In this document: in pieces, positions 25,295 through 37,017 of the stretch
Numbering within the stretch: the stretch's first letter is position 1
Layout: each line of letters starts with the position of its first letter
Source: Burkholderia mayonis
Lineage (GTDB): Bacteria > Pseudomonadota > Gammaproteobacteria > Burkholderiales > Burkholderiaceae
Direction: 5' to 3'
NCBI RefSeq assembly: GCF_001523745.2
Contig: NZ_CP013386.1
Coordinates: 2,728,001 to 2,792,000, forward strand
Length of the DNA stretch: 64,000 bases
The notes under the pieces: generated by a model
Seen by the model: only the letters and a program-made list of their open reading frames with translations
Databases searched by the model: none
What the model was told of the DNA's origin: nothing
Position numbers and translations under genes: made by a program

Positions 25295-27085
25295 TCACCC
25301 TGCGTCCTGCTGGAACTGAATGCGATGCAGATGCGCGTACAACCCGCCTTGCTCCAGCAGCTCGCGATGGCTGCCGCTCTCGACGATCCTGCCCGCCTCG
25401 AGCACGAGGATCCGGTCCGCCCGTTCGATCGTCGACAGGCGGTGCGCGATCACGAGCGTCGTGCGGCCCTTCATCAGCGTCTCGAGCGCAGCCTGCACGT
25501 GCCGTTCGGATTCGGAATCGAGCGCGGACGTCGCCTCGTCGAGAATCAGGATCGGCGCATCCTTGTAGATCGCGCGGGCGATCGCGAGCCGCTGGCGCTG
25601 GCCGCCCGACAGGCGCATCCCGTTGTCGCCGACGAGCGTATCGATGCCGTCGGGCATCGCAGTGACGGTATCCCACAGATTCGCCGCGCGCAGCGCCGCC
25701 TCGACGCGATCGCGCTCCGCCGTCTGGCCGTACGCGACGTTTGCCGCGATCGTGTCGTTGAACAGCACGACGTCCTGGCTCACCATCGCGATCTGGTTGC
25801 GCAGGTCATGCAGGCTGTATTCGGGCAGCGCGACGCCGTCGACGCGCACCGCACCCGACGATGGATCGAAGAAGCGCGGCAGCAGATTGACGAGTGTCGT
25901 CTTGCCGCTGCCCGACGGCCCCGCGAGTGCGACCATCTCTCCCGGCGCGACGGTGAACGACACGTCGTCGAGCGTATGCCTCCCGTCGCGCGACGCGCCG
26001 TACGAGAACGACACGTGGCTGAACTCGATCGCGCCCGACGCGCGCGCGAGCGGCTTGCCGCCGCCCTCGGGCTCGCGCGGCTCGTCGATCAGCCCGAAGA
26101 TCAGCTCGGCCGCCGTCATCCCGCGCTGCAGCGGCTGGTTCACGTCCATCAGGTGCTTGAGCGGCGAGATGATGAGCAGCATCGCCGTCACGAACGCGAC
26201 GAAGCCGCCGACCGTCGTCTGATCGTTCGAGGACTGGACGACCGCGATCGTCAGCACGACGGCGAGCGCGATCGACGCGAGGAACTGCGTGAGTGGCTGC
26301 GCGAGCCCGCCCGACACCGTCATTCGCATCGAATAGCCGCGCAGCTTGCGGCTCAGTTCGTTGAAGCGTCCGATCTCGTACGGCTCGCCGTTGTGGACCT
26401 TGACGACCTTGTAGCCGCCGACAGTCTCCTCGACGATGTACGCGAGCTGGTTCGTGAGCGTCTGGTGCTCGCGATTCAGGCGCCGCAGCCGCCGGTTGAT
26501 CTTGCCGACGAGCCAGCCGATGCAGGGCAACAGGACCGCGACGATGAGCGTCAGGCGCCAGTTCAGATAGAACAGGTAGCCGAGCAGGAATAGGACCGTG
26601 AGCGAATCGCGCACGAGCGTGATCGTGACGCTCATCAGCACACTGAGCACCTGATTCACTTCGAACACGATCGCGTTGATCACCGTGCTCGCCGTCTCGC
26701 GCTGAAAGAACGACACGCCCGTGTGAATCATCCGGTCGAACATCTGGATGCGCAGATCGAGCAGGATGCGGTTCGATACGTACTGCAGCAGATAACCAGA
26801 CGTGTATTGCGCGATCGCGCGCACGAGCGCGAGGCCGACGACGGCGACAGGCACGTACAGCTTCGTCGTCATGTCGCCCTTCGAGCCGAAGCCGTGATCG
26901 AGAAGCGGCTTCAGCAGCATCGGAATCCCAGCTTCCGTCGCGGCGACCCCGGCCATCGCGAGCACGCCGGCGACGAGCACCCATACGAGCGGTTTCACAT
27001 GCGGCCAGAGGCGGCGCATCACGACGGCAGGCGACGACGCGTCCTGACCGCCGATCGGTTTGCTTAGGGTAGGCTTGACGCTCAA
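25295..27085 (-). CDS. msbA: Lipid A export ABC transporter MsbA
   Basis: 596 residues from ATG 27085. N-terminal six-helix ABC transmembrane domain (~30–330) fused to an ATPase domain: Walker [12 protein letters not shown]-loop [12 protein letters not shown], signature [14 protein letters not shown], Walker [13 protein letters not shown] and switch His in VIAHRLST. Length and layout are those of MsbA, which flips lipid A-core across the inner membrane. It heads the LPS-core gene run, fitting its role. 36 bp separate it from the stop of dnaE on the same strand. Confidence 0.94.
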   Translation of the reverse strand: MSVKPTLSKPIGGQDASSPAVVMRRLWPHVKPLVWVLVAGVLAMAGVAATEAGIPMLLKPLLDHGFGSKGDMTTKLYVPVAVVGLALVRAIAQYTSGYLLQYVSNRILLDLRIQMFDRMIHTGVSFFQRETASTVINAIVFEVNQVLSVLMSVTITLVRDSLTVLFLLGYLFYLNWRLTLIVAVLLPCIGWLVGKINRRLRRLNREHQTLTNQLAYIVEETVGGYKVVKVHNGEPYEIGRFNELSRKLRGYSMRMTVSGGLAQPLTQFLASIALAVVLTIAVVQSSNDQTTVGGFVAFVTAMLLIISPLKHLMDVNQPLQRGMTAAELIFGLIDEPREPEGGGKPLARASGAIEFSHVSFSYGASRDGRHTLDDVSFTVAPGEMVALAGPSGSGKTTLVNLLPRFFDPSSGAVRVDGVALPEYSLHDLRNQIAMVSQDVVLFNDTIAANVAYGQTAERDRVEAALRAANLWDTVTAMPDGIDTLVGDNGMRLSGGQRQRLAIARAIYKDAPILILDEATSALDSESERHVQAALETLMKGRTTLVIAHRLSTIERADRILVLEAGRIVESGSHRELLEQGGLYAHLHRIQFQQDAG

Positions 27086-27121
27086 AATGCCCTCAAAAAA
27101 ATCCGAAAAACGTGCTTGGGG

Positions 27122-30100
27122 TCAGTAGACGATCTCGACGACGCTGCCGCCGAACGCCGCGCGCAGATCCGCGAGCAGCGCATCGCTCGGCTTTACGCGC
27201 CAGGCGTCGCCCAGGCGCATCTCGCCTTGCGCGCGCGCGTTGCTGTACGCGATCCGCACGGCGAGGCCGTTCGGTATCACGGGCGCCGCGCGGCGCCCGC
27301 CGTCGCGGCCGCCGCGCGGCGCCGGGGCTTCGACGGCCGGCGTCTCGTCGGGCTTCGCGACGTGCGCTTCGAGCACGCGGCGCAGCGCCGCTGCGTCCGC
27401 ATTGCCGTTCATCGTCATCCGCACCGCCTGCGCGTAGCGGCTGCGTGCGCGCTCGATATCCATCACCGAATCGGCGGTGAAGCGGATCCCGCCCGTGAAC
27501 GCGTCGTTGCGCGCCTGCCCCTGGACGATCAGCAACTCGTCTTCCTTGAAAAGCGCACGGTTCACGTCGAACTGCTCGTTGAACACGGTGACTTCGCACT
27601 GGCCGGTGCCGTCGTCGAGCAGCGCGATCACCATCTTGCCGCGCTGGGTCATCTGCGTGCGCAGCGACGCGATCACGCCCGCAACCACCTTGTCGCGCCC
27701 TTCCTTCAGCTCGCCGAGCTTCTGGCGCACGAAGCGTCGCACCTCGTCGCGATACGCGTCGAACAGGTGGCCGGACAGATAGAAGCCGAGCGCACCCTTC
27801 TCTTCCTGCAAGCGGCGCTTGTCGTCCCAAGCGGGCTCGTCGACGAGCGCGTGCTGGTGCGCGGGCTCGCCGCCGATGTCGAAGAGTCCTGCCTGCAGCG
27901 CGTTCGCGGCCGCCTGCTCGGCAGCCTCCATCGCGAGCGGCACCGACGCGAGCAGTTGCGCGCGATTCGCGTGCAGCGAATCGAGCGCGCCCGCGCGAAT
28001 CAGCGCCTCGATCGTCCGGCGGTTCACGACGCGCCGGTCGATCCGCTCGCAGAAATCGAACAGATCAGTGAACGGCTTCTCTTCGCGCGCGCGCAGAATC
28101 TCTTCGATCGCGTTCTGGCCGCTGCCCTTGATCGCGCCGAGGCCGTAGCGGATCGTGCGCGAGCGCTTGCCGTCGGCTTCCGCGACCGGCTCGAAGCGGT
28201 AATGCGATTGATTGATGTCGGGCGACAGCACGGCGAGCCCATTGACGACGCAGTCGTCGAACAGGATCTTCACCTTGTCGGTGTCGTCCATCGCGAGCGT
28301 CATGTTGGCCGCCATGAATTCGGCCGGATGGTGCGCCTTCAGCCAAGCGGTGTAGTACGCAAGCAGCGCGTACGCGGCCGCATGCGACTTGTTGAAGCCG
28401 TAGCCCGCGAACTTCTCCATCAGGTCGAAGATCTCGTCTGACTTTTCGCGCGAGAGACCGTTTTTCGCGGCCCCCTCGGCGAAAATCTCGCGATGCTTGG
28501 CCATCTCCTCGGGCTTCTTCTTGCCCATCGCGCGACGCAGCAAGTCCGCGCCGCCGAGCGAGTAGCCGCCGATGATCTGCGCCATCTGCATCACCTGCTC
28601 CTGATAGACCATGATGCCGTAGGTCTCTTTCAGGACGGGTTCGACGCGCGGATCCGGATACTCGACCTTCTCGCGCCCGTGCTTGCGCGCGCAGAAGCTC
28701 GGGATCAGGTCCATCGGGCCCGGACGGTACAACGACACGAGCGCGATGATGTCCTCGAAGCGGTCGGGCTGCGCATCCTTCAGCATCCCCTGCATCCCGC
28801 GGCTTTCCAGCTGGAACACGGCGACGGTGTTCGCCTTCTTGAGCATCTGGAACGACGCGGGATCGTCGAGCGGCACTTGCGCGAGCGACCAGTTCTCCTT
28901 GCTCGGATCGAGACGGCGGATGTAGCGCTCGGCCCAGTCGAGGATCGTGAGCGTCGTCAGACCCAGAAAATCGAACTTCACGAGGCCGACGGCTTCGACG
29001 TCGTCCTTGTCGTACTGGCTGACGACGCCGCCGTCGTCGCCCTGCGTGTAGAGCGGGCAGAAATCGGTGAGCTTGCCGGGCGCGATCAGCACGCCGCCCG
29101 CGTGCATCCCGACGTTGCGCGTGAGGCCCTCGACGCGCTGCGCGAGATCGAGGAGCTGATGAACTTCGTCCTCGTTGTCGTAGCGCTCCTGCAGGAGCGG
29201 CTCTTCCTTCATCGCGTCGGCGATCGTCACGTGCTTGCCCGGCTTGAACGGGATCAGCTTCGCGACGCCGTCGGTGAACATGTAGCCGAGATCGAGCACG
29301 CGGCCGATGTCGCGCACAGCCGCCTTCGCGGCCATCGTGCCGAACGTCGCGATCTGCGACACCGCGTCCGCGCCGTACTTCTCCTTCACGTACTGGATCA
29401 CGCGATCGCGCCCGTGCTGGCAGAAGTCGATGTCGAAGTCGGGCATCGACACGCGCTCCGGATTCAGGAAGCGCTCGAACAGCAGGTTATAGCGCAGCGG
29501 ATCGAGATCCGTGATGCCGAGCGAGTATGCGACGAGCGACCCCGCGCCCGAGCCCCGGCCCGGGCCGACCGGCACGCCGTTGTTCTTCGCCCAGTTGATG
29601 AAGTCCGCGACGATCAGGAAGTAGCCCGGAAAGCCCATCTTCTTGATCGTGCCGCATTCGAAATCGAGGCGCTGGTAGTACGTGTCGCGCTGCGCTTCGC
29701 GCTCGGCCTCGTCCGGATAGAGCTGCACGAGACGCTTCTCGAGCCCTTCCTTCGACAGTTGCACGAGATAGTCGTCGAGCGACATGCCGTCGGGCGTCGG
29801 GAAGAGCGGCAGCTTCGGCTTGCCGAGCTCGAGCGTCAGGTTGCAGCGCTTCGCGATCTCGACCGTGTTCGCGAGCGCCGACGGCAGGTCGGCGAACAGC
29901 GCGGCCATGTCGCCCTGTGTGCGGAAGAACTGATCGGTCGTGAAGCGCTTCTGGCGGCGCGGATTCGCGAGGATGTCGCCTTCCGAAATGCACACGCGCG
30001 CCTCGTGCGCGGTGAAGTCGTCGGAGGTCATGAACTGCAGCGGATGTGTCGCGACGACGGGCAGCTTCAGCTCGGCGGCGATCGTCGCCGCCTGCTGGAC

Positions 30101-30646
30101 GTACGCTTCCGCGCCCGGCTGGCCGTAGCGCTGCAATTCGATGTAGAAACCGCCGGGGAACGTCTTCGCCCAGCGCTCCGCGTGACGGCGCGCGGCCGCT
30201 TCGTTGCCGGCCGCGAGCGCGAGGCCGATGTCGCCCTGCTGCGCGCCCGACAGCGCGAGCAACCCTTCGGCGAGCTCGCCTTCGAGCCAGCTCGCGTCGA
30301 GTTCCGCGCGGCCGCGGTATTGATTCGTGAGCCACGCCTTCGACAGCAGCTCGCAGAGATTCAGGTAGCCGCGCTTGTCCTTGACGAGCAGCAGCAGCCG
30401 CGACGGCTTGTCGCGATCGTCGTGATTGGTGATCCAGACGTCGCAGCCGGCGATCGGCTTGATGCCCGCGTCGCGGGCTTCCTTGTAGAAACGGACGAGA
30501 CCGAACGCGTTGCCGAGGTCGGTCAGGGCGAGCGCGCCCTGACCGTCGGCGGCCGCCGCCTTGACGATATCGTCGAGACGCACGATGCCGTCGGCAATCG
30601 AGAATTCGGAGTGAACGCGAAGATGAACGAAACGGGGATCTGACAT
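27122..30646 (-). CDS. dnaE: DNA polymerase III alpha subunit
   Basis: 1174 residues from ATG 30646 ([20 protein letters not shown]). N-terminal PHP domain (residues ~1–280), then the C-family polymerase core: [29 protein letters not shown] (catalytic aspartates), [13 protein letters not shown], followed by tandem helix-hairpin-helix, OB-fold ([13 protein letters not shown]) and C-terminal regions. Length matches proteobacterial replicative DnaE. An in-frame upstream extension is unlike any DnaE and lacks a ribosome site. Confidence 0.97.
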   Translation of the reverse strand: MSDPRFVHLRVHSEFSIADGIVRLDDIVKAAAADGQGALALTDLGNAFGLVRFYKEARDAGIKPIAGCDVWITNHDDRDKPSRLLLLVKDKRGYLNLCELLSKAWLTNQYRGRAELDASWLEGELAEGLLALSGAQQGDIGLALAAGNEAAARRHAERWAKTFPGGFYIELQRYGQPGAEAYVQQAATIAAELKLPVVATHPLQFMTSDDFTAHEARVCISEGDILANPRRQKRFTTDQFFRTQGDMAALFADLPSALANTVEIAKRCNLTLELGKPKLPLFPTPDGMSLDDYLVQLSKEGLEKRLVQLYPDEAEREAQRDTYYQRLDFECGTIKKMGFPGYFLIVADFINWAKNNGVPVGPGRGSGAGSLVAYSLGITDLDPLRYNLLFERFLNPERVSMPDFDIDFCQHGRDRVIQYVKEKYGADAVSQIATFGTMAAKAAVRDIGRVLDLGYMFTDGVAKLIPFKPGKHVTIADAMKEEPLLQERYDNEDEVHQLLDLAQRVEGLTRNVGMHAGGVLIAPGKLTDFCPLYTQGDDGGVVSQYDKDDVEAVGLVKFDFLGLTTLTILDWAERYIRRLDPSKENWSLAQVPLDDPASFQMLKKANTVAVFQLESRGMQGMLKDAQPDRFEDIIALVSLYRPGPMDLIPSFCARKHGREKVEYPDPRVEPVLKETYGIMVYQEQVMQMAQIIGGYSLGGADLLRRAMGKKKPEEMAKHREIFAEGAAKNGLSREKSDEIFDLMEKFAGYGFNKSHAAAYALLAYYTAWLKAHHPAEFMAANMTLAMDDTDKVKILFDDCVVNGLAVLSPDINQSHYRFEPVAEADGKRSRTIRYGLGAIKGSGQNAIEEILRAREEKPFTDLFDFCERIDRRVVNRRTIEALIRAGALDSLHANRAQLLASVPLAMEAAEQAAANALQAGLFDIGGEPAHQHALVDEPAWDDKRRLQEEKGALGFYLSGHLFDAYRDEVRRFVRQKLGELKEGRDKVVAGVIASLRTQMTQRGKMVIALLDDGTGQCEVTVFNEQFDVNRALFKEDELLIVQGQARNDAFTGGIRFTADSVMDIERARSRYAQAVRMTMNGNADAAALRRVLEAHVAKPDETPAVEAPAPRGGRDGGRRAAPVIPNGLAVRIAYSNARAQGEMRLGDAWRVKPSDALLADLRAAFGGSVVEIVY

Positions 30647-30866
30647 GGGCGCTATTGTAGCTGGCCCCGGGGTCGGCCACCGTTCGGGCCGGCCAAAAAA
30701 TGCGGCGTTGGCCGTTCGGCCGAGTGCCGGCGCGGGTCGGCGGGCGGCTTGGTCGTGCGAGACCGCGCGGGAGGCGATTCGCGGTTGCTCAGGCCCTGTC
30801 CGATATGGGACGGCCCGATATCCGGTGGATCGACGGACCAGCAATGCGGCGGTCCGGCGTCCCCCC

Positions 30867-30898
30867 GTCAACCCATCAACCCATCAACCCATCAACCC
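30867..30898. repeat. Tandem 8-bp repeat (ATCAACCC)4
   Basis: Four units, the first differing by one base (GTCAACCC). Situated in the 496-bp region 30647–31142 between the divergent dnaE and trhO genes. No other feature recognised there apart from a possible promoter near 31040 (GGATAATACGG). Confidence 0.93.
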
Positions 30899-31142
30899 GG
30901 CGATTCGACGATCCGGCAGCGCTGAGAATCGACGGCACCCCGCCCAAGCGGCCGAGCCGATTTGCCTTCTGCGACGGTGCCGCGTCCCGCCGTCGCACAT
31001 CGTCCGTTCGGCCGACTGCGGAAAGCCGCGCAGTTTGCGGGATAATACGGCTTTCCGTTTTCGTCCGCTCCTGCCCGCCCGCCCCGCCGCGCCCTTTTTC
31101 GCGCTGCAGCGCCGTCGGGCCGCAGCCGCCTTACCGACCGAC

Positions 31143-32024
31143 ATGACTACCGTCAACCTCGCCGCCTACCGCTTCGTCTCGCTCGACTCGATCGAGCAAT
31201 GGCGGCCGCTCATCACCGCGCGCTGCGATGCGCTCGGGCTGCGCGGCACGATCCTGCTCGCCCCCGAGGGCATCAATCTGTTCATCGCGGGCTCCCGCGA
31301 AGCGACCGACGCCTTCGTCGACTATCTCCGCCACGATCCGCTGTTCGAAGACAAGCTCGCGGACCTGCAGTTCAAGGAGAGCCTGTCCGATTCGCAGCCG
31401 TTCCGCCGCATGCTCGTGCGCCTGAAGCGCGAGATCATCACGATGAAGAAGCCGGCGATCAAGCCGGAGCTCGGCCGCGCGCCGTCCGTCGACGCGCAGA
31501 CGTTGAAGACCTGGCTCGACCGGGGGCACGACGACGCGGGCCGCCCCGTCGTGATGCTCGATACGCGCAACGCGTTCGAGGTCGACGTCGGCACGTTCGA
31601 CAACGCGCTCGACTACCGGATCGACAAGTTCAGCCAGTTCCCCGCAGTGATCGAGGCGAACCGCGCGGACCTCGACGGCAAGACCATCGTGTCGTTCTGC
31701 ACGGGCGGCATTCGCTGCGAGAAGGCGGCGATCCACATGAAGGACGTCGGCATCGACCACGTCTATCAGCTCGAAGGCGGCATCCTCAAGTACTTCGAGG
31801 AAGTGGGCGGCGCGCATTATCACGGCGACTGCTTCGTGTTCGATTACCGCACCGCGCTCAATCCGAGCCTCGAGCCGACGCCCGACGTCACGTGCTTCGC
31901 GTGCCGCGCGGTCGTGCCGGCCGAAGCGCAGCAATCGCCGCTCTACGTGCCCGGCAAGTCTTGTCCCGCGTGCCATTCCGGCGAGCGTGCGAGCCGTCCT
32001 GCCGAGCCGGCGCACGCCGCCTGA
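31143..32024 (+). CDS. trhO: tRNA uridine(34) hydroxylase TrhO (rhodanese-like, YceA family)
   Basis: 293 residues from ATG 31143. N-terminal acylphosphatase-like domain (residues ~1–95, [16 protein letters not shown]) followed by a rhodanese domain (~115–225) with active-site Cys in [12 protein letters not shown]. The C-terminus has two CxxC pairs (CFAC and CPAC), a zinc-ribbon-like ending found in this family. TrhO makes 5-hydroxyuridine at tRNA wobble position 34 using O2. The next gene, gluQ, also modifies a tRNA position 34 nucleoside. Confidence 0.93.
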   Translation: MTTVNLAAYRFVSLDSIEQWRPLITARCDALGLRGTILLAPEGINLFIAGSREATDAFVDYLRHDPLFEDKLADLQFKESLSDSQPFRRMLVRLKREIITMKKPAIKPELGRAPSVDAQTLKTWLDRGHDDAGRPVVMLDTRNAFEVDVGTFDNALDYRIDKFSQFPAVIEANRADLDGKTIVSFCTGGIRCEKAAIHMKDVGIDHVYQLEGGILKYFEEVGGAHYHGDCFVFDYRTALNPSLEPTPDVTCFACRAVVPAEAQQSPLYVPGKSCPACHSGERASRPAEPAHAA

Positions 32025-32066
32025 CGCCGCGCGTCCGCTTCTGCGCTTCGTCACGCGCCACATCGA

Positions 32067-32960
32067 ATGACAGGCTATCGCGGGCGCTTCGCGCCGTCGC
32101 CCACCGGCCCGCTGCATTTCGGCTCGCTCGTCGGCGCGCTCGCGAGCTGGCTCGACGCGCGCGCATGGGGCGGCGCGTGGCTCGTGCGGATCGAGGACAT
32201 CGACGGTCAGCGCACGGTGCCCGGCGCGGCCGAGGACATCCTCGCGACGCTGACCCGCTTCGGATTCGTCCCCGACGAGCCGCCCGTCCGGCAAAGCATG
32301 CGCGTCGCACACTACACGGCGGCGCTCGAACAGCTCACGGCCGCGGGGCTCGTCTATCCGTGCGGCTGTTCGCGCAAGGAGATCGCCGATTCGCTGCGCG
32401 CCGCGCACGAGCGGCATACGACGCTCGCTTATCCCGGCACCTGCCGCGACGGCCTGCGCGGCAAGCCCGCACGCGCGTGGCGGCTGCGCGTGCCGGACGG
32501 CGCGGCAGCCGTCGTCAGTTTCGACGATCGGTGGCAGCACACGCAGACGCAGAATCTCGCGACGGAAGTCGGCGATTTCGTACTGAAGCGCGCGGACGGG
32601 CAATGGGCGTACCAGCTCGCGGTCGTCGTCGACGACGGCGACGCGGGCATCACGCACGTCGTACGCGGCGCGGATCTGCTCGACTCGACCGCGCGTCAGA
32701 TCCACTTGCAGCGCTGCCTCGGGCTGCCGACGCCGAGCTATCTCCACGTGCCCGTCGTCGTCGATGCGAACGGCGAAAAGCTCAGCAAGCAGACGGGCGC
32801 GACCGCGCTCGACCCCGCCGCGCCGCTGCCCGCGCTCGCCGCCGCCGCGCGGCATCTCGGGCTGTCGCTCGACGCCGGGGCGTGCGCGTCGCTCCACGCG
32901 TTCTATCCGGCTGCAATCGCTGCGTGGGATTGGCGTTTCGGACCGAACGCGCGTCGGTGA
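32067..32960 (+). CDS. gluQ: Glutamyl-Q tRNA(Asp) synthetase
   Basis: 297 residues from ATG 32067. Catalytic core of class I glutamyl-tRNA synthetase without the anticodon-binding domain: HIGH-equivalent [18 protein letters not shown] (7–24), Cys/Tyr/Cys zinc-site region CGCSRKE to YPGTCRDG, and KMSKS-equivalent KLSKQTG. This length is that of GluQ-RS, which attaches glutamate to queuosine in tRNA-Asp. 42 bp after trhO and probably co-transcribed. Confidence 0.95.
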   Translation: MTGYRGRFAPSPTGPLHFGSLVGALASWLDARAWGGAWLVRIEDIDGQRTVPGAAEDILATLTRFGFVPDEPPVRQSMRVAHYTAALEQLTAAGLVYPCGCSRKEIADSLRAAHERHTTLAYPGTCRDGLRGKPARAWRLRVPDGAAAVVSFDDRWQHTQTQNLATEVGDFVLKRADGQWAYQLAVVVDDGDAGITHVVRGADLLDSTARQIHLQRCLGLPTPSYLHVPVVVDANGEKLSKQTGATALDPAAPLPALAAAARHLGLSLDAGACASLHAFYPAAIAAWDWRFGPNARR

Positions 32961-33180
32961 CGTCTGCGCGGCGCGTGGCTGCATTCGCATTGCTTCGCCC
33001 CGTCGCTTGACCCATCGCCTGGCTGCACCATTTCCTGCCGCAATCGTCGGCATCGCCGCGCATCCGTCGCGACATCTTCTTCTCGGCCGTCCTCCTGCCG
33101 ACCGGTTCATGTGCAGTCCGGCCGCGACAACGCCGCCCGTTCGCCCCAAGCTCGACCGACGCCCCGCGCGCCCCGCGCGC

Positions 33181-33218
33181 AAAACAAAGCGGGCGGGTGC
33201 TCACGCACCCGCCCGCTT
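33181..33218 (-). terminator. Intrinsic terminator of rhlE
   Basis: 14-bp arms (33187–33200 and 33205–33218, AAGCGGGCGGGTGC and complement) with a 4-base loop. On the minus strand the stem is followed by a T-rich TTGTTTT. It lies 50 bp after the rhlE stop. 32961–33180 shows no gene. Confidence 0.85.
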
Positions 33219-33268
33219 CTCATGTACCGCAGCGCCATTCCCGGCGCCCATCGACGCTCAACCCCGCA

Positions 33269-34714
33269 TCACGACGACGTCTTGCGCGGCATCCCGAACC
33301 CGCCGAGCAGCGCGGCGAGCGGCTGCTTCGGCGCCTTCTTCTCCGGCTGCACGGGCTTCGCCTCTTCCGAACTGCGCGCCGGCGTCGACGGCTCGTACGG
33401 CTTCAGGAAGAAATCGTCGATCGGCGCTTCGCGGCGCGCATGATGCGGGCGCTCGCCGCCCGCCGAACGGCGGCCGACGGATGGGCCGCGGCGCTCGTCA
33501 CGGTCGCGCTCGCGGCGGCCGCCGCGGTCGTCGTGGCGGTGACGCGGCAGGTCGAGCTCGAGCGCCTCGAGCGGCAGCACGCGCTTGATCAGCTTCTCGA
33601 TGTCGGCAAGCTGCTTGCGCTCGTTCGGGCTGCATAGCGACAGCGCGTCGCCTGACGCGCCCGCGCGCCCCGTGCGGCCGATCCGGTGCACGTAGTCTTC
33701 CGCGCTGAACGGCAGATCGAAGTTGATGACGGCCGGCAGCTCGACGATGTCGAGACCGCGCGCAGCGACGTCGGTCGCGACGAGCGCTTCGATCTCGCCG
33801 CGCTTGAACGCGTCGAGCGCCTGCATCCGCTCGCTTTGCGAACGGTCGCCGTGGATCGCCGACGCGACGATCCCGTCGCGCTCGATCTGGCGCGCCAGGC
33901 GGCTCGCGCCGATCTTGCTGTTGCAGAACACGATCACCTGCTTGAGCGCGCGGTCGCGGATCAGCTTGACGACGGCCGCCTGCTTGTCGCCCTCGGCGAC
34001 GTCGTAGACGACCTGTGTAACGTTCGTCGCGGTCGCGTTGCTGCGCGCGACTTCGATCGTCTGCGGGTTGCGCAGATAGGTCGACGCGAGCTTCTTGATT
34101 TCAGGCGAGAACGTCGCCGAGAACAGCAGCGTCTGACGCTCTTTCGGCAGCAGGTTCAGGATGCGCTGCAGATCGGGCAGGAAGCCCATGTCGAGCATCC
34201 GGTCCGCTTCGTCGAGCACGAGGATCTGCACCTGGCCGAGATTCGCGGTCTTTTGCTGGACGTGATCGAGCAGGCGGCCCGGCGTCGCGATCAGGATTTC
34301 GACGCCGCGGCGCAGCTCGGCCATCTGCGGATTCATGTCGACACCGCCGAACACGACCGCGCTCCGCAGCGGCGTGAGCTTCGCGTACGCGTGCACGTTC
34401 GCGGCGACCTGGTCGGCGAGCTCGCGGGTCGGCGTGAGGATCAGCGCGCGCACCGGGTGGCGGGCGGGCGACGCGCTCGTGTTCGCCTGCGGCAGCAGGC
34501 GCTGGATGATCGGTAGCGAGAAGCTCGCGGTCTTGCCGGTGCCCGTCTGCGCGGCGCCCATCACGTCGCGGCCGGACAGCACGACCGGAATCGCCTTCGC
34601 CTGGATCGGCGTCGGCGTCGTATAGCCCTGGTCGGCAATCGCTTTCAGGATCTCGGCGGCAAGGCCGAATTGATCGAACGTCGCGTCGACAGGCGTGGCA
34701 ACAGAATCGGACAT
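33269..34714 (-). CDS. rhlE: DEAD-box ATP-dependent RNA helicase RhlE
   Basis: 481 residues from ATG 34714 (MSDSVATPVDATFDQFGL). Q motif FDQFGL...PTPIQAKAIP, motif I AQTGTGKT, motif II VLDEADRM, motif III SAT, and motifs V/VI (ATDVAARGLDIVELPAVINF, HRIGRTGRAG). The C-terminal ~90 residues are Arg/Asp-rich (HRHDDRGGRRERDRDERRG), a basic RNA-binding tail typical of RhlE-like proteins. Acts in ribosome maturation and RNA turnover. A few in-frame codons upstream of 34714 are unlikely to be used. Confidence 0.93.
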   Translation of the reverse strand: MSDSVATPVDATFDQFGLAAEILKAIADQGYTTPTPIQAKAIPVVLSGRDVMGAAQTGTGKTASFSLPIIQRLLPQANTSASPARHPVRALILTPTRELADQVAANVHAYAKLTPLRSAVVFGGVDMNPQMAELRRGVEILIATPGRLLDHVQQKTANLGQVQILVLDEADRMLDMGFLPDLQRILNLLPKERQTLLFSATFSPEIKKLASTYLRNPQTIEVARSNATATNVTQVVYDVAEGDKQAAVVKLIRDRALKQVIVFCNSKIGASRLARQIERDGIVASAIHGDRSQSERMQALDAFKRGEIEALVATDVAARGLDIVELPAVINFDLPFSAEDYVHRIGRTGRAGASGDALSLCSPNERKQLADIEKLIKRVLPLEALELDLPRHRHDDRGGRRERDRDERRGPSVGRRSAGGERPHHARREAPIDDFFLKPYEPSTPARSSEEAKPVQPEKKAPKQPLAALLGGFGMPRKTSS

Positions 34715-34981
34715 GGTGGCGTTTCGCTCAAAAGGCGCGGCGGGACATCTAGCGCGCGGCATGCTCGCTCGCGAGACAGGCTGCGCAAACCACTTCGGAA
34801 TGAAGACGAAGCTGCGGCGCGCCGCAGGGCACCGCCGGCGCTTGAGGCCGTCCAGGCCGCGCGCGAAGCTTCGTCCGGCAGGAGTGCCGGCAGAAAGGGC
34901 AGTATTGTAGCATCCATTGTGAAACGGCTTCGTCGGCGCGGCCCGCGCGACGCTCAGTGTAGCTCGGCCGCGTCCCCCCGC

Positions 34982-35362
34982 TCAGCCCTTCTTGCGCTTC
35001 TTCTGGATCTCGCTGCAATCGCCGAGCACGGGCGACGCTTTCTCGCCCGCGATTTCGTCGTACAAATTCGCGTCGCGACCCTTCGTCCACCAGATGTAGC
35101 GGCCCGCCTGATAGCGGACGCCCGACGCCGACACGGTATCGACGAACAGCAGCCGCGATTCGTTGACGGGCACGAGCGCGAAGCTCTGCCCGTTGTCCGC
35201 GCGCCAGTACGACACCCGCACCGGCTTCGGCTCGTTCGCACACCGATAGACGACCGTTTCGCGCGCATCGGTGTCGATCTCCTCGATGGTCAGCCGCGCC
35301 GCATGCGCCGCGCTCGCGGCCACGCACAGACCGGCGACGCCGAGCACAGCCAGCGTTTTCAT
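34982..35362 (-). CDS. MliC-type lysozyme inhibitor
   Basis: 126 residues from ATG 35362, with AAAGGA upstream at better spacing than for the ATG two codons earlier. Signal peptide (1–21, ASAAHA). The mature domain fits the MliC/COG3895 fold: YRCANE, VRVSYWRADNGQSFALVPVNE, and the conserved SASGVRYQAGRYIWWTKG loop, which inserts into the active site of C-type lysozyme, with a second Cys (GDC). There is no lipobox Cys, so it may be periplasmic (PliC-like). Ends in a basic KKRKKG tail. Confidence 0.83.
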   Translation of the reverse strand: MKTLAVLGVAGLCVAASAAHAARLTIEEIDTDARETVVYRCANEPKPVRVSYWRADNGQSFALVPVNESRLLFVDTVSASGVRYQAGRYIWWTKGRDANLYDEIAGEKASPVLGDCSEIQKKRKKG

Positions 35363-35421
35363 GTTCATTCCTTTCCTCGTCGAGCAATGGACGCGCGCCG
35401 CGCATCCAGGCCGTTGCTTCG

Positions 35422-35586
35422 TCAATCCGGATCGATGACGCCCGCGCACGCGTCGGTCGGCGCCGCCGCGACATGGCCGACGACGGGCACGATCTTGAGC
35501 CCCGTCGACGCGATCCGGCACGGCGCGGCGGCAAGCCCGCAGCCCGCCGTCGACAGACACAATGCAAGGATCAACATCCACTTCAT
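35422..35586 (-). CDS. Small putative lipoprotein
   Basis: 54 residues from ATG 35586, preceded by a strong AGGAGG. Hydrophobic N-terminus with lipobox Leu-Ser-Thr-Ala-Gly-Cys16, then a short Cys-containing mature part (CRIASTG, DACAGVIDPD) with three mature Cys in all. Small Burkholderia lipoproteins of this kind exist, but I cannot name a function. 59 bp after the MliC-like gene on the same strand; the two may share a transcript. Confidence 0.7.
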   Translation of the reverse strand: MKWMLILALCLSTAGCGLAAAPCRIASTGLKIVPVVGHVAAAPTDACAGVIDPD

Positions 35587-35723
35587 CGCCACCTCCTCTC
35601 CCGGCCCGCTGCGCCCCCTTCGCGTCGATGCTCGCGCGCGGCGGCCCGGAAACCTCGACTTGCCGCTTGCGGACCGACGCGGCATCGCGACCGACACGAA
35701 CCGATCGCAGCCCCCCGCCGTAT

Positions 35724-35777
35724 CCGCTACATCCGCTACATCCGCTACATCCGCTACATCCGCTACATCCGCTACAT
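35724..35777. repeat. Tandem 9-bp repeat (CCGCTACAT)6
   Basis: Six exact units between the small lipoprotein gene and the 3' end of purT. It is a multiple of 3, so frames stay open through it (Ala-Asp-Val on the minus strand), producing a spurious N-terminal extension of the lipoprotein. Likely variable-number locus. Confidence 0.96.
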
Positions 35778-35802
35778 CCGCCGATGCGCGCAACGCGCAT
35801 CG

Positions 35803-37017
35803 TCAGCGCGCGGACACCGGCCGCACCGCGGCGGCCGCCCGCTTCGCGCGCTCGCGCGCTTCGTCGACGTTCGCGCCCGTCGCGAGCGCGACGCCCATCC
35901 GGCGCTTGACGAAGCTCTCCGGCTTGCCGAACAGACGCAGGTCCGCGCCCGGCACCGCGAGCGCGTCGCGCACGCCTTCGAACGCGATGCCCGCTTCGTC
36001 GAGCCCGCCGTAGATCACGGCCGACGCGGCGGGCGTCGTGAGCGCGGGCTCGACCGGCAAGCCGAGAATCGCGCGCGCGTGCAGCTCGAACTCCGACTGG
36101 CGCTGTGACGCGAGCGTGACGAGCCCCGTGTCGTGCGGACGCGGGCTCACTTCGGAGAACCAGACGTCGTCGCCGCGCACGAACAGCTCGACGCCGAAGA
36201 TCCCGCGGCCGCCGAGCGCGGCCGTCACGCGATGCGCGATGTCGCGCGAGCGCTCGAGCGCCTTCGCGCTCATCGGCTGCGGCTGCCACGACTCGACGTA
36301 GTCGCCCGCGACCTGCACGTGCCCGATCGGCTCGCAGAAATAGGTGCGCGTCTCGAGGCTCGCCGGATCGATCGCGCGCACCGTGAGCTGCGTGATCTCG
36401 TAATCGAACTGGATGAAGCCCTCGACGATCACGCGGCCGTGATTCACGCGGCCGCCTGCCATCGCGTACTGCCACGCGGGCTCGACGTCGGCGTCGCGCC
36501 TGACGACCGACTGCCCCTTGCCCGACGACGACATCACGGGCTTCACGACGCACGGGAAACCGATCTGCGCGACGGCCGCCTTGAATTCGTCGAACGACTG
36601 CGCGAATGCGTACGGCGACGTCGGCAGCCCGAGTTCCTCGGCCGCGAGCCGGCGGATGCCCTCGCGGTTCATCGTGAGCTGCGTCGCACGCGCGGTCGGA
36701 ATCACTTCGGCGACGCCGGCCGCTTCGATCGCGGCGAGCGCGTCGGTCGCGATCGCCTCGATTTCGGGCACGACGAGATGCGGGCGCTCCGCATCGACGA
36801 GTGCGCGCAGCGCGTCCGGATCCGTCATGTCGATCACGTGCGCGCGATGCGCGACCTGATGTCCGGGCGCGTTCGGATAGCGGTCGACGGCGATCACTTC
36901 GACGCCGAGCCGCTGCAACGCGATAATGACTTCCTTGCCCAACTCGCCCGCGCCGAGCAGCATGACGCGCGTGGCGGACGGCGAAAGCGGCGTGCCGAGC
37001 CGCTGACCGATCTGCAT
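35803..37017 (-). CDS. purT: Formate-dependent phosphoribosylglycinamide formyltransferase
   Basis: 404 residues from ATG 37017. ATP-grasp enzyme: N-terminal Rossmann-like [21 protein letters not shown], substrate segments [13 protein letters not shown], glycine-rich [11 protein letters not shown] loop and metal/ATP site [12 protein letters not shown] to [11 protein letters not shown]. PurT uses formate and ATP for the third step of purine synthesis, parallel to folate-dependent PurN. Monocistronic. The longer in-frame region upstream is rich in Arg/Cys and not coding. Confidence 0.96.
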   Translation of the reverse strand: MQIGQRLGTPLSPSATRVMLLGAGELGKEVIIALQRLGVEVIAVDRYPNAPGHQVAHRAHVIDMTDPDALRALVDAERPHLVVPEIEAIATDALAAIEAAGVAEVIPTARATQLTMNREGIRRLAAEELGLPTSPYAFAQSFDEFKAAVAQIGFPCVVKPVMSSSGKGQSVVRRDADVEPAWQYAMAGGRVNHGRVIVEGFIQFDYEITQLTVRAIDPASLETRTYFCEPIGHVQVAGDYVESWQPQPMSAKALERSRDIAHRVTAALGGRGIFGVELFVRGDDVWFSEVSPRPHDTGLVTLASQRQSEFELHARAILGLPVEPALTTPAASAVIYGGLDEAGIAFEGVRDALAVPGADLRLFGKPESFVKRRMGVALATGANVDEARERAKRAAAAVRPVSAR